Below are positions 10,875 to 21,356 of a stretch of DNA of 64,000 nucleotides, piece after piece; the stretch's first letter is position 1; the number at the start of each line of letters is the position of its first letter. Source of the DNA: Anniella stebbinsi (lineage: Eukaryota; Chordata; Lepidosauria; Squamata; Anniellidae); contig JARDYH010000007.1 in NCBI GenBank assembly GCA_029215795.1, forward strand, positions 19,565,763 through 19,629,762, read 5' to 3'. The translations under genes were made by a program, and so were the position numbers. Below the pieces are notes generated by a model. The model did not search any database. It was not told where the DNA came from and was given only the letters and a program-made list of their open reading frames with translations.

Positions 10875-11441
10875 TGGGAAACAGAGGACTCATCTACACA
10901 TAGAGCCCTTTCGAGAGGGGGGAGGGATGATGGTGAAGTTTTCTGCTTCAGCAATCATCCCTCACATAGCACACGGCAGCGAGTTTGTTTGCAAGTTAAG
11001 GAGAGCCATTCCGGGATGATTTTTGGTTTTTAACGACTCCTCACTCTTGCACAAGAGCAGAGTTGCGATCCTGCTTGAAGATGAGTTTTTTTAAAAAACA
11101 CACACACACTTGGCACTGAAAGACACCGAGACCTATCCAGAACATGCCGACAATGCTCTCCCCCACACCCCCAATACCCATGGCCTGCTGGTTGCCTGTT
11201 CGCTGAGCCACACTACTTGTGAAGAACAGCAACAGCTTTGCGAGGGGAGGGCACACCAGCCACACACCTTGGGATTTTTGCAAGAATGGGGGGAAAATGG
11301 GACAAAAGTGGTCATCGATATCCTGGGAAAACTGAGGGGTCGTCCCTTGATCACAGCAGGATCAGCTGTGCTTCATGTGGCCTGGTAGGGATGACCTCAA
11401 TACTATTCTGGAATAAATGGCTGGTGTGGATAAGGCCAAAG
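10875..11441. mobile_element. 'TCTACAC'-ended non-autonomous element
   Basis: Left end 'gactcatctacacatagagc' and right end 'gctggtgtggataaggcc' are imperfect inverted repeats. Inside, 'actgaggggtcgtccctt' and 'ggtagggatgacc' match the element at 55008-55511 ('ttgaggggtcgtccct', 'cagggatgaccc'). The family also includes 58953-59404. Boundaries are approximate and no TSD was found. Confidence 0.5.
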
Positions 11442-11520
11442 TCTCTTCCTTTGTTTTAAAAAAGTATTTTGTGATGTTCGCAGTTGTGCTAGAAGTGTAG
11501 TTCATCTTGATAGCTACACT

Positions 11521-11919
11521 TGGGCAGGATCTACACGTCGTCCTCGATGCGCCCTCCCTGCGCCACAAGCCGCTTCGGAGCGCTTCACCCCGCCTAGTAT
11601 GGCTCAAGCCTCGGAGGCTCTGCCCGCGCCACTGCGGCCGCCGCCCTTTCATTCCGGCCGGTCCCAGGGAGGGAGGAGGGAGGGGGGGAGGGTTGTAAAC
11701 AAAAGCCAGCAATTGGGAGAGGTATTTCCAATTGCTAACTTTTGTTTACAACCCTCCCTCCTCCCTCCCTGGGACCGGCCGGGATGAAAGGGCGGCGGCG
11801 GTGGCGAGAGCGCGAGCAGAGCCTCCGAGGCTTGAGCCACACTAGACGAAGTGCAGCGCTCCAAAGCGGCTTGTGGCGCAGGGAGGGCACATCGAGGATG
11901 ATGTGTAGATCTGGCCTTG
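11521..11919. mobile_element. Near-perfect ~400-bp GC-rich palindrome with 'TCTACAC' ends
   Basis: The left end (tgggcaggatctacac) pairs with the right end (gtgtagatctggcctt). Both arms of about 190 bp remain complementary almost throughout, including 'tgcgccacaagccgctt', 'ctcaagcctcggaggctctg', 'ggccggtcccagggaggga' and 'gttgtaaacaaaag'. The centre lies near 11715-11730 (ccaattgct). Overlapping open frames on both strands are artefacts of this symmetric sequence. It is a fold-back DNA element; arms this similar suggest recent activity or gene conversion. Confidence 0.8.
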
Positions 11920-12317
11920 GAATGCCCTGGGAATGACAAAATAGCATTGATCTGCTGATGCTTTAGGGGAGAGGGGGCAGAAAGGTGTCATTGTGAAATT
12001 GTTCCCACTTCATCCCCACCTCCTTTCACTCGTATTTCCATCAAATTTCAACTGAGAGCTCTTGGTTGGATGTCATTGGATCACTGTTAAGCCAAAAGAA
12101 AAGGGCCAGCATGGAAGATGGACATTCCACAGGAAGCAGCACCCAGAATACAGTTTTAGGTGTTCTCGTAATGTTCAGCCAAGATCAGCCTGTCTACAGT
12201 TTTCACCCAGTCATTCCAATCTCTCCCTCTGAAGCAACATAGAACAAGTCTGCTCCATCTTCTCATTACGCCCCTTCAGATATTTGAAGACAGTGATAAT
12301 GTCTTCCCTTAATCCCT

Positions 12318-12488
12318 TAAGTGACCAGATACAAAAGAGGGCAGGGCTCCTGCAGCTTTAACTGTTGTGTTGAAGAGGGAATTTCACCAGGTGCTGCATA
12401 CATACAGATGACACCTGCTGAAATTCCCTTTTCTATGCAAGTTTTAAAGATACAAGAGACCTGTCCGCCTTTTCATAGGGTCACCCTA
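12318..12488. mobile_element. Fold-back hAT MITE, short (171-bp) form
   Basis: Same family as 1094-1413 but only one unit: TAAGTGACCAGATACAAAAG at the left, CATAGGGTCACCCTA at the right, with 'gggaatttcaccaggtgctg' between. Flanks do not show a clear TSD. Confidence 0.8.
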
Positions 12489-12663
12489 CTCTCATTACTC
12501 AAGGCAAAGGGCCAGGCCAGGTATGTCTATAACTGCTAATGTTTATTGACAAGAAGCAGGGTCAAGTCTCAGTCTCTATCCATAACTCTATATCTCTGTC
12601 TGTCTATCTCCGGCTCCCTTTTGCTGTTTGTAGGTTCACTGGTAATTGCATTACTTGTGGAGA

Positions 12664-12800
12664 TACCAGCCTTCCTCAATCAGATGCCCTACAAATGTTT
12701 TGGACTTAAACTGTAGCATGGCCAATGGGCACCAGTGCTGGAAGTTGTGGACCAAAATATTTGGGTGGCACCAGGTTGGACAAGACTCATGTAGACGCTC
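12664..12800. repeat. Fold-back MITE of the 'CAGCCTTCCCCAACC' family
   Basis: 'ccagccttcctcaatcagat' at the left and 'gcaccaggttggacaag' at the right form imperfect inverted ends, with 'catggccaatgggc' in the middle. Related copies: 27058-27215, 28653-28749, 33412-33527, 60556-60668 and a partial one near 49131-49200. Confidence 0.55.
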
Positions 12801-13982
12801 TGATAATTGTAAACTTTGAGTAGTAGTAGCCATGGCTTTCATTTGGTTTCAGTTTCTGTTTTGGAATCCTTTTCTTCATACGCTATGACTTAATTTAGTA
12901 TAGACAACTAATAAACTGAAGGGAGGCCTCTGCAAACATTGAATGTTAAATTGCTTTTAGATTGGGGTGTTATATCTGCATCTATCCATAATCTATCTAT
13001 GGGCATATGCTTAAGTAAACGTGTGGTCTTTGTCAACTGTAGTTTTCATTTCTTTCCCCCCCCTCCAGTAAGCCATCAACATAATTAATGCCATGGACAC
13101 CTTCTAAAGAAATAGATTGAGCAAGTCTTGAGTATTTTCAAAAACATCTGATTTGTGTTGTTTATTTTTTTAATGTCACTGCGTGAACTTTTCAACAATT
13201 GAGCCTCTTCTTCTACAATAGCCACCAGCTGTGAGATTCTCATTCGTTCAGCTAATTTCCAATGCTTAAATAGGCTGAGAGCTGTGTTAAGGTTTAGCTC
13301 TGCTCAAAAATCAAATTTACATCCTGGCTTCTGCCTTTTTTTCATTAGCATGCTGTTAGAAAGACCAATATACTTGTCAAATACTTATTATCACAGTCTG
13401 GAGGTGGGTGGAGGAGATGAAGGAACAGAAGATAAGAAACAAGCATGTTCCCCATTATAAGATGTGGCGTGCTTGCCGCTGCTTTTTAGACAAATTCAAT
13501 GTGGACTTGTCTGTTGATGACTACTAGGCATGATGGCTCTATGGAACCTTCATGTTGAGGGCCAATCTGCCACAGAATATCAGTTCTATTGAAATTGTAA
13601 CGTTTATTTCTAAATTTGCATCTGTATGTATAAATTAAAATGTGAAAATCCTATGGGTTTTCTTTTGTCCTCTTGTTTTTGGAGATGGATGTCCTCTCTT
13701 TGGGACCCACAAGTGGGGTTCTTGGAAGCATCTGGCTAGTGACTGTTGACAAGAAGATGCTGGACTGTGAAGCACTCCTCTACCAGCAAGACCCCTCTGA
13801 GTCAATTTAGCATCTTTGCAATCCTTGAGAAAACTAAATATCTCCCAGCCTCAACCTTGGCCCGGGGGCGGCGGCTGAACTCATCATAGATATGAAAACA
13901 CTTACTATATCTCCTCCCCATCTCAAGAAACCTGTTTCCCAGCACTGTAACCTCTCTGTATGTTCTACTCTGGTTGATGGTG
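12801..13982. other. Unique DNA; possible conserved noncoding block about 13110-13380
   Basis: No gene or recognised repeat. 13110-13380 is AT-rich, non-repetitive and carries homeodomain-type TTAAT/ATTAG words. That is a weak, composition-based hint of conservation. Confidence 0.25.
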
Positions 13983-14095
13983 GAACTCCAGGTTTCAGGC
14001 AGATGTTTTCCTCCCATCACCTGCTACAAGATCCATTTAAGTGAAGATGTCAGGGATTGAAACTGGGGACATCTTTTACATGCAAAGCATGCATG
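13983..14095 (-). repeat. tRNA-headed SINE fragment
   Basis: 'aggtttcaggcagatgtttt', 'catcacctgctacaagatcc', 'gggattgaaactggggacat' and 'catgcaaagcatgc' are the reverse complement of the SINE seen intact at 52309-52492 (B-box region and central 'ctgcctgaaacc'). Confidence 0.65.
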
Positions 14096-14635
14096 GCATG
14101 CAAAAATGTGGAGGGAGAGCAGCAATCAACTACCTGCAGTGTGAAATAGTACGGTCCAGGAATGTATTGATCATGTATTCTGCTATGTCTGGAGATTGGA
14201 CTGTAATGATATCATTCAGCTAGGGAACAAGTTTGGTTTCTTGACTTTTAATGAAGTACAAGAGAGACGGCTGGCATGTATCACTTTTTTCTTCTTCTTT
14301 GCTGACATTAAGAGATCAGCCTTTGCCATATTGTTGTGTTTGGTTTCTTTTCTTTTTTACAACAGCTGTTCTTTCTTTTCCGTCTGCCAAGTTCTTTGCT
14401 TCAAAGGTCTCTTGCTCTATCATCTTTCATTTAAGGTGCAGCAATATTTTCCCCTTTTCCATGCCTTACTTTGTTTGTAATGCTGTTTTGGTAGGTTCTA
14501 GTAACAGATGAGAATTTTGTTTGGTTCATTTTTGATCAAACAATTCCAAAATGTCTTCAGAAATAGGATGAAAGAACTGGAGATGTGTCCAAGCCAAGGA
14601 TTTTAATTGCTTAGCCCTTAAAGTCTGGTGGACAT
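14096..14635. other. No recognised feature
   Basis: T-rich unique sequence. Open frames at 14196-14511 have no recognisable domain. Confidence 0.3.
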
Positions 14636-14945
14636 GAGGGATAGGGCCTTCTTGGTAATTGTTTTCCATTTATGGAACTCTGTTCACTTGTGGAACTCTG
14701 TTCCAAGTGATTTCTGCCAATTGATCAGGCCAAGTGACCTTAAAGATCTAATCCTTTACCTTGGCCTATAAATGAGTCAGGACAATATTGGGTACCATTT
14801 GCATATGACTTTCTGTTTTAATTTTGATTCTATTATGCTTTAAATATTGTTTTTATCATTGTTTGGTGGCTTTAAATATTGTACATCACCTGGGCTGTTT
14901 TTCCTTAAATGGTGGCTTATACATATTTTTAATACATAAATTGTC
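14636..14945 (+). repeat. L2-like LINE 3' end
   Basis: 'tttatggaactctgttc' (from the C-terminal reading frame) leads to a 3' tail with 'tgtacatcacctgggctgtt' and 'aatacataaat'. This resembles L2-type 3' ends (a 'cgccctgggctc' block, then an AT-rich tail). It is very diverged. Confidence 0.5.
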
Positions 14946-14960
14946 TGGGTTTGAATCACT

Positions 14961-16499
14961 GGCTGAATTCAGACGACACGTTTAACAACTGTGGGTTGTT
15001 GAAGCAACAACCCATTGCGTTGTTAAACGTGTCATCTGAATGTAGCCACACAACGGAGCAACAACCCACAGTTGGTAAAGTAGCAACATCCAACAACTGA
15101 GATGAACAACTCACTTGCGAGTTGTTGGGGGAATTGTCAATTGACAAACGTGTCATCCAAATTGGTGCGTTGTTGAAGCAACAATCGTGAGTTGTTGAGC
15201 AAGGAAGATCAGAGAGACGAGCGGCAAGAAAGGCAGAAAGCGGGGACTGCTCAAGCACGCTTACAACAGAGCCCTGGCATCGCCGCCATAGCAACCAGGA
15301 TGCCCGCCTCCCCCACCAGGCAGCCGGCACAGAGCTCAACAAGGGGCCAGCTCCTGCAAGCACTCACGCAGGGTGCCCAGTCAGCTACCCAAACGGACAG
15401 GGAAGCGCACCAGAAGGGCAGTACGGCAAAGGGGGGGGAGGGGGAAACAGAATAAGCAACAACCCCAGGCACCCTGGAGCAAGGGGCAGCCCCCCACACC
15501 AAGAGGGAGAACAACACCTCATCCAAAGTAGACCCCCACTGCACCCCCACCTCCACCCTCGCATCACCCAGAAGGACGAGGGCAGGGGAAGTGGCGACCA
15601 GAGAGCCCCCCCCCATTCGCCCAACATGGCTGGACAGCGAGCCATTGCCGGGCCCCGAGAATCCCATTGGGGAGCGTTGCGCCCATGCAGAGGTGTCCTG
15701 GGTGTGTGAAAGCATCAGTGCCTGGATCTGGCTGCGCTACCCCCACCCCCTGTGAGCATCGGCTGTGGAGTCCCATCTCTGGACTAGCATCCCTCCCTGG
15801 CATGCCGCCCCTCTCCACCTCATCCCCTTGGCATGTTCCATGCTTGGCTCCCTGGAGGTGTAGCCTCGGCCATCCCCTCTTCACCGCTGTGCCTTCCAGC
15901 CACCTCCTCCCTTCCCGGGGGCAACTGTCCTTTCTGTAGGTTCTGCCTTGGCATAGTGGTGCCCATGTGCCTTATTGCCCATGCCTGGTCTCCCTGCTGA
16001 ATAAAGTTTTCTATGCCACCCCACTCTCACCTTCTTTCCTGTGTGTGCGGAAGATGCTCTAGGAGGGAGAGGGGGTTGGAGGCTGGGGCATGGGTGCCAA
16101 CGTTGGAATTGCAGCGCTGGGCATGGGGTGCGACTGTTGTATTGGTGCTGCTGTTCCTCCTGGCTGCCTCTTCGCCCGAGGCTGCTGAGTTCCGCCCACT
16201 GACTGAGGCAGCCAATGGGGTTTGGGAGGCGTGTCCTGCATCGGCTTCAATGGAGGCACCCATGGTTTTGGGCCACAGTGTGTTCTGGGATACCTGCTGA
16301 AGGACTAATGGAGTTTGGTAAGCGGAGAAAATGGTGGCCGAGCTGTCAGTCAGAGCCGAGTAGGCTATTTGCAACCGGGGTGGTTGCTGGTTCCTTGCAG
16401 CGCCTGATGCAGCATGTTGTCTGTAGATCGCCACCTTTTTCAACAACCGTCAGTAGGTAATTCAACAACCGATGTTCAGCGTGTTGTCCAAATTGAGCC
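14961..16499. mobile_element. 1.54-kb element with 'GGCTGAATTCRGACRACACG' ends and GC-rich cargo
   Basis: The left terminus GGCTGAATTCAGACGACACG pairs with the right terminus CGTGTTGTCCAAATTGAGCC. A possible 3-bp TSD, ACT, flanks it (14958-14960 and 16500-16502). A compact 87-bp hairpin occupies 14961-15047, and both ends are dense in CAACAAC/GTTGTTG words (about 15050-15205 and 16435-16470), as expected of subterminal transposase-binding repeats. The middle (about 15206-16430) is GC-rich and unlike its surroundings. Relatives lie at 19200-19423 and 45600-46128. Superfamily is unresolved; a 3-bp TSD would fit PIF/Harbinger or CACTA. Confidence 0.6.
16000..16005 (+). terminator. Candidate poly(A) signal inside the element cargo
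   Basis: AATAAA follows a GC-rich stretch and precedes 'gttttctatgcc', a layout like a vertebrate mRNA 3' end. It may end a transcript of the cargo on the plus strand, but no convincing coding exon is seen upstream. Confidence 0.35.
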
Positions 16500-17029
16500 A
16501 CTGTGTATTTCACCATATTTTGGTGCTGAATTAGTATTTCTGCCTCTTCCCCCTACTTTCCTTGACAGGCTCCTCATCTTTAACAGGTATATGGCAGGCA
16601 GACACAATGTGATCCTCTCCATGCTGGTAACAGTTATAGTGATTGAATTTGCCCGTTGAAGCTGGAAGATAATTTTAACAGAATTTGCAATTCTACCAAT
16701 TTAGAATGGCACTCCCTGCTAACAACAGATCACCTTCTAGTTGTTCAGTATGGAGTAAGCAAAAACAAAACAACCCCCCCAACCCCCCCCCCCCCCAGAA
16801 ATCTAGGCCAATCTGGGTATCAAGCAAAACAAACAAACAAAAATGAAAACAAAAATCAACTACTTGGGCCCAAAGCAACCAATGATACCTGTACTGAAAC
16901 CAACTTCTGGGTTGCATTTTGATCCGGTGAACATTTCTAGCACAGTGGAAAACTGAATCCTGCGAAGGGAGGAATTTGATAAACTGGGAGAGGTTGCTAC
17001 AATCATGCAAGAATCCCTATTCCCACCCT
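16500..17029. other. No recognised feature
   Basis: Unique sequence with a C-rich tract at about 16770-16797. No gene seen. Confidence 0.3.
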
Positions 17030-17698
17030 GTTGGCATGACTAGGGCAGGAGGAGGCATTTGCGGGCAGGGAGGAGGAGGAAAGAATGTTCCACGTGCCTT
17101 GGGCATATGGACAGCGTCTAGCGTGGGTGGGGGCAAGCCTATAAAGGCACGCTCACTGTGCTCCCTTTGCGGGGAGTAGGAATTTTACCTGCCACGAATT
17201 GGCTCTGGTGTACAGGTTGTTTGCCTACTCCATACTGGCATTTAATCTAGTCGAGGGTGAGTAAATAGGTTGTTTGGAATGGGCAGGGTTGTGCGGGAAT
17301 CTTAGGACATTAGAAGAGGTTGATGACCACTCGTTGGCATCGTATGGTGATTGGCAATTTCTGAGAACTGATACTCGAGGGCTGTGTGGTTCACGACTCA
17401 GAATATATGTCTTGCCTTTGGGGACCTCTCTGTCTCACCTACTCAGAGTTGTGCAGCACCGGGCATGGGTGGCATGGGGTGGTTCCTCCCCCCCCAAGCA
17501 CACAAGTGTAGCTCAAGAAAGGAGCCGGGTTTTACCCGACTACTGGCTTGGCCGAGTGGCTCGCCCATAATGGCAGGCTAGTTGCCTGGAGAAAGGTTTA
17601 ATTGGATTCCCGCACTCTCACAAGCAGATCCAGGGAGGGGTGAATTTCCCAATTAAATAAAGAGGCCCTAGTTATCCCAAGCTCTGGTGTCTGTGTCA
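17030..17698 (+). mobile_element. LTR-like promoter/poly(A) unit, copy B
   Basis: Starts near TGTTGGCATGAC, has TATA-like CCTATAAAGGC near 17130, AATAAA at 17656-17661 and ends near TCTGTGTCA. Short blocks match copy A (about 1783-2480). TG...CA ends plus TATA and AATAAA fit a solo LTR, but the flanks do not show a TSD. Confidence 0.45.
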
Positions 17699-17828
17699 TT
17701 ATTTTTGCGCTTCCTTCTCTGTCCGCAATTAGCTCTCAGCTGCTATTTCCATGTCCAGACTGAATCACATTTGGGTATCTCTCTGTTACCATTTATAAAT
17801 TATTATTTTTTAAAGAAATACTTAACAA

Positions 17829-18150
17829 TAGGGATGGGAGAACCAGCAAGGCTCATGGTGGTTTCAAGTTCTACCTTGAAGCCCGGTCTACTCTATTCCC
17901 ATTCCCAAATGTGCACTTTTGTTGTTGTTTGAACAGGAAAAATGTTCATTTGGTGTGCATTTTTTAAAAGCTCACACCCAAATGCATACTCCCCCATTGA
18001 CTAAAGCATTAAAATGTGTATTCTCCACCCTGCTTCGAAATGCATATTTGCAAACTGTATATATATATTTTTCTAATGAATTGATTTTGTGAACATGATC
18101 ACAAGCTCAGGAATATGTGAAAAATGTTCCTGCATTTACTTTCGGGACGT
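17829..18150. mobile_element. hAT-like MITE (TAGGGATGGGAGAAC end)
   Basis: The left end TAGGGATGGGAGAACCAGCA matches the right end of the 20570-20948 element read on the other strand, and the interior shares 'aatgtgcactttt', 'ttcatttggtgtgcat' and 'tttgtgaaca' words. The far end is diverged and its boundary approximate. Confidence 0.5.
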
Positions 18151-18978
18151 GCGAGTGGGACAGGTTCTAGTCAACAACAAACCTAAATGGAATCTCTCTC
18201 TCCTTATCAACCAATAAATTAGCCTTAACACAACTTACAATATGCATCTCACCTTCTCCTTCCCTTTAATCCTCCCAATTAAGATCTTCTAATGAGACTT
18301 TTACACACCAAGCCAATGTTCATACCTACATACACGTAGCTGAGTGAGAATCAAATAAGCAAGAGAACCCAAATGAGAAAAAAGAATACTGATGGGGATG
18401 TAGAAAGATATTTCTTTCTTTCTGTCTGTTTGTTAAGAAGACACATGGCTTGGGAGGGATCACCTAGGAAAAAAGTGCCTATGAAAATACTTAAGTGAAC
18501 AGGAGTTGGTTTTTCCTTGCTGTAGTAATGCAATATAATCACCCATATTACCCCAGTTTATTTGGCATCTTTAAATTCCCTAACAAATTTTGTTAAGCTT
18601 CCCAAAGATTAAAGAACTTGTTCAACAGACTGAACCTTCACCAGTGTGTTTAGGTGCTTTTTCTGTACATTCAAAGGCATTAATCTTTCCTTTTTACAAT
18701 TGACCTACTTAATAGCCTGCACAAATTTGATAAGACAATTTAATTGGCAGCTTTCTGCATCTTCTCAGTATCTGTAGTATTAGCAAAGATGTAGGCAGAA
18801 GCATTTAATTAAAGAAGACGAAGAGGGGGAAAAAATAAAACAATGAGACCAGATTGGGGAATTACATTGAGTGGAAAATGACAAGGAATTCTTTACTAAG
18901 TATTGGTGTAATTGATTTAATTTTTGCAAATATCACAGATTATCTATAGAAGGAATATAAGACTGGGTATATGGGCTT

Positions 18979-18979
<1 letters not shown>
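18151..18979. other. Unique AT-rich DNA; possible conserved noncoding block about 18590-18850
   Basis: No gene or repeat recognised. 18590-18850 is AT-rich, non-repetitive and contains several ATTAA/TTAAT words. This is the window's stronger candidate for a conserved noncoding element, but only by inspection. Confidence 0.3.

Positions 18980-19012
<33 letters not shown>
18980..19012. repeat. (TG)n microsatellite
   Basis: About 16 uninterrupted TG units. Confidence 0.95.
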
Positions 19013-19013
<1 letters not shown>

Positions 19014-19199
19014 GTAATCACCCCTATTCACATGCTGTGTATTTATCACCCGTCAGTCAAGAATATGAAGGCACCTTAAGAATGTATTGAAAGTTGTGTG
19101 ATGCCATAATTATGGCTATTAGCAAGCTAGCACTTAACAGGGGTAAATACAACTGGCAATTAATCAAGCAATAGGTTATTATGGTGTGTGTACATATAA

Positions 19200-19423
19200 G
19201 GCTGAATTCGGACAACACGATAGTCAATGGTGGGGTAATAAACAACTTTACAGTTGTTCATCTAGGGTGTACTCCCCACACAACATGGTAATAAATAATC
19301 AACTGTAGTGTGGATTAGGATCAGTGCTGAGTTGACTATGGCAGCATTCGGACGACACAATAGTCAATACAACTGACGATTGTTCCCCCTCCTAGTTGTT
19401 TAATGTGTCGTCCGAATTCAGCC
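19200..19423. mobile_element. Short element(s) of the 'GGCTGAATTCGGACRACAC' family
   Basis: Left end GGCTGAATTCGGACAACACG and right end GTGTCGTCCGAATTCAGCC are good inverted repeats. A second internal start, 'ggcagcattcggacgacaca' near 19341, suggests two short copies fused or nested. CAACAAC-type words occur in between. TSD unclear. Confidence 0.7.
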
Positions 19424-20351
19424 ATATTCTTTCCTAAAGTGTGGAGAAAGTGGATAGAGAGATAAGTATCTCCGTCTCCCATAATACTAGAATGACATTG
19501 ACTGAGGGTTTATTTATTATTAGGACTTATTTATTATTATTTGCATCTCGTCTTCTTTCAGGATGCAAATCCTTGCAAGGCAGAGTACCAGTAACGTCAG
19601 GAAGTCTTTCCTTATATGTAATCGAAATCTAGGTAGCTGTAATATATATGACAATAAACAGAAAGCAACATATAAAGCAGGGATACTTGAATCTGCCATT
19701 TCCTCCCGCATTTGAACTTTTAAAACCTCATGTCTTTTCTTTCCCCAATAGAAAGGAATTTCTCACCTGTCCGCACCAGCCAAATTCAAGGGATAAAGGT
19801 ATTCCCAGCAAAGAGAGAACCATGATGTAGCTGCCTGTGATATAGCTGTTAAAGGTGAGCCTGCCCACACCTCCACACACACAAAGGGGGGGGGCAACCC
19901 TAATTAAGCAGTAGCATGGCTGAGTATACAAGGATCCAAACCCAATCTTTTCACAGCAAAGCACTCAAAATCCTGGGTCTGGATAGCAGAATCTATCCAT
20001 TTTGGTTTATCCATCATCTGAATGTTTCACCCCCTCCACCTCCTGCAACATAACTCCTGAGTTTGGGGGGTGGTCCCTTCAGAGCCATGCTAGATTTGGC
20101 ATGGAGTTAGGAGTGGGAGAAGGTGGACAGAGTTCGGACCTCTTCTTCAATCTGAAGTGACTTCAACTCATGCAAGAGGTCCTCTAGACCTAAATCAATG
20201 TGAATGCCTGTTTGCCCATCTCTGCTCCCTCTATCAAGTCCCTTTCACCTGACCTCACAACCTTCCACAGGTTGGAGGGGAACCTTCTGATGTGGGGAAC
20301 CTATTCTACACATGTAGGTCTCCTATGTTCTGCCGACATTTTGGATATACA
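19424..20351. other. No gene; LINE-tail-like scrap
   Basis: 'ttatttattattatttgcat' at about 19510-19560 resembles a LINE-tail fragment. The rest looks unique, with a G8 tract at about 19887-19894. Confidence 0.3.
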
Positions 20352-20496
20352 CAGTGAAGGCTGGTGGCTACAATTTCAGTGTGTTTATGATTCTACTCTG
20401 GGTTTCAGTCAAAACCAGTCAGAACGCTAAAGGAGCTATCCAAGGTGCTGAACTTGTGATATAGCCATGCTGAAATTAGAGCACCAGCCTGCACTA
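20352..20496. mobile_element. Short hAT MITE ('CAGTGRAGGCTGGTGGCT' family)
   Basis: Begins CAGTGAAGGCTGGTGGCT and ends with a diverged complement, AGAGCACCAGCCTGCACTA. Flanks GATATACA and CATATGCA match at 6 of 8 positions, consistent with an old 8-bp TSD. The fuller relative is 60723-60942; both share 'gggtttcagtca(a/g)aacca'. Confidence 0.65.
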
Positions 20497-20569
20497 CATA
20501 TGCATCCATTCAGATGACCATTGCAAAGACCAAGGAGGCAGCAGGTTTCTATTCTCAAGTGGTTTTGAC

Positions 20570-20948
20570 TAGGGATGTAAGGGATTCATTTCTGTTCACA
20601 AACCATACAAACATGTCCTGTTCAAATGTGAATGTGAACAAGAGTGGTTTTTTTTTTTTTTTGCAAATTCTCAAAGTCACCAACACATTGAAAAAAACAT
20701 GTTTTTTTTAATGTGCACTTTAAAATGCACATTTTTTTTTTAAAAAATCCACATTTAGCCAATGCGGGGAAGTGAGCACTTTCAAAAAATATTCACACAC
20801 AAATGCACACTTTTCCCATTCCAAATATGCATTTTTCCTGAGATGAACAATAGGTCAAAAATGAAAACAGGCATAAGCCAAAACATGCTTCAAAATGATT
20901 TTTGGATAATTTAGATGAGCTTGAAAATTGCTAGTTCTCCCATCCCTA
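20570..20948. mobile_element. hAT MITE, 379 bp, 8-bp TSD
   Basis: TAGGGATG at the left and CATCCCTA at the right are exact inverted repeats. Flanks GTTTTGAC (20562-20569) and GTTTTGAT (20949-20956) are a 7-of-8 TSD. The interior is AT-rich with 'aatgcacattt' words. Length and ends match 59427-59807 (381 bp). Confidence 0.85.
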
Positions 20949-21356
20949 GTTTTGATTTAAGATAAACACTTTGAATCAACAGCATCTAAACTAGTCTTGG
21001 GCATTTATGACCTTGGAAGCATGGGCTTCTCCTTGTCTACACTGTTAGTTAATGTCGTATCTTAACTTGGAAGCTCACATTTAAACAGCTGTGGCCACTG
21101 AATCTAGCATCTCTTTCTAAATATTTATACATCACAGTATAGTATGGTTTGTTATATAAGACTAAGGATATTCATTTGTTTAATGTTGCTACAGCTGCAT
21201 GATAGCATAGACTTGATGCATGGACACCAGCATTTATAGTTAATATAAAGTACATTAGACAAGGATATGAACAAACTGGAATAGCTTAGAAAGCAACCAA
21301 GATGGTAAGTGGTTTGAGTAACACTTCCTATGAGGAAACATCGAAGGCACTGGGTG

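Noticed and set aside
15251..15715. Minus-strand 154-codon frame in the element cargo
   Set aside because: Low-complexity, cysteine- and tryptophan-containing translation of GC-rich DNA with no domain; the plus-strand poly(A) signal points the other way.
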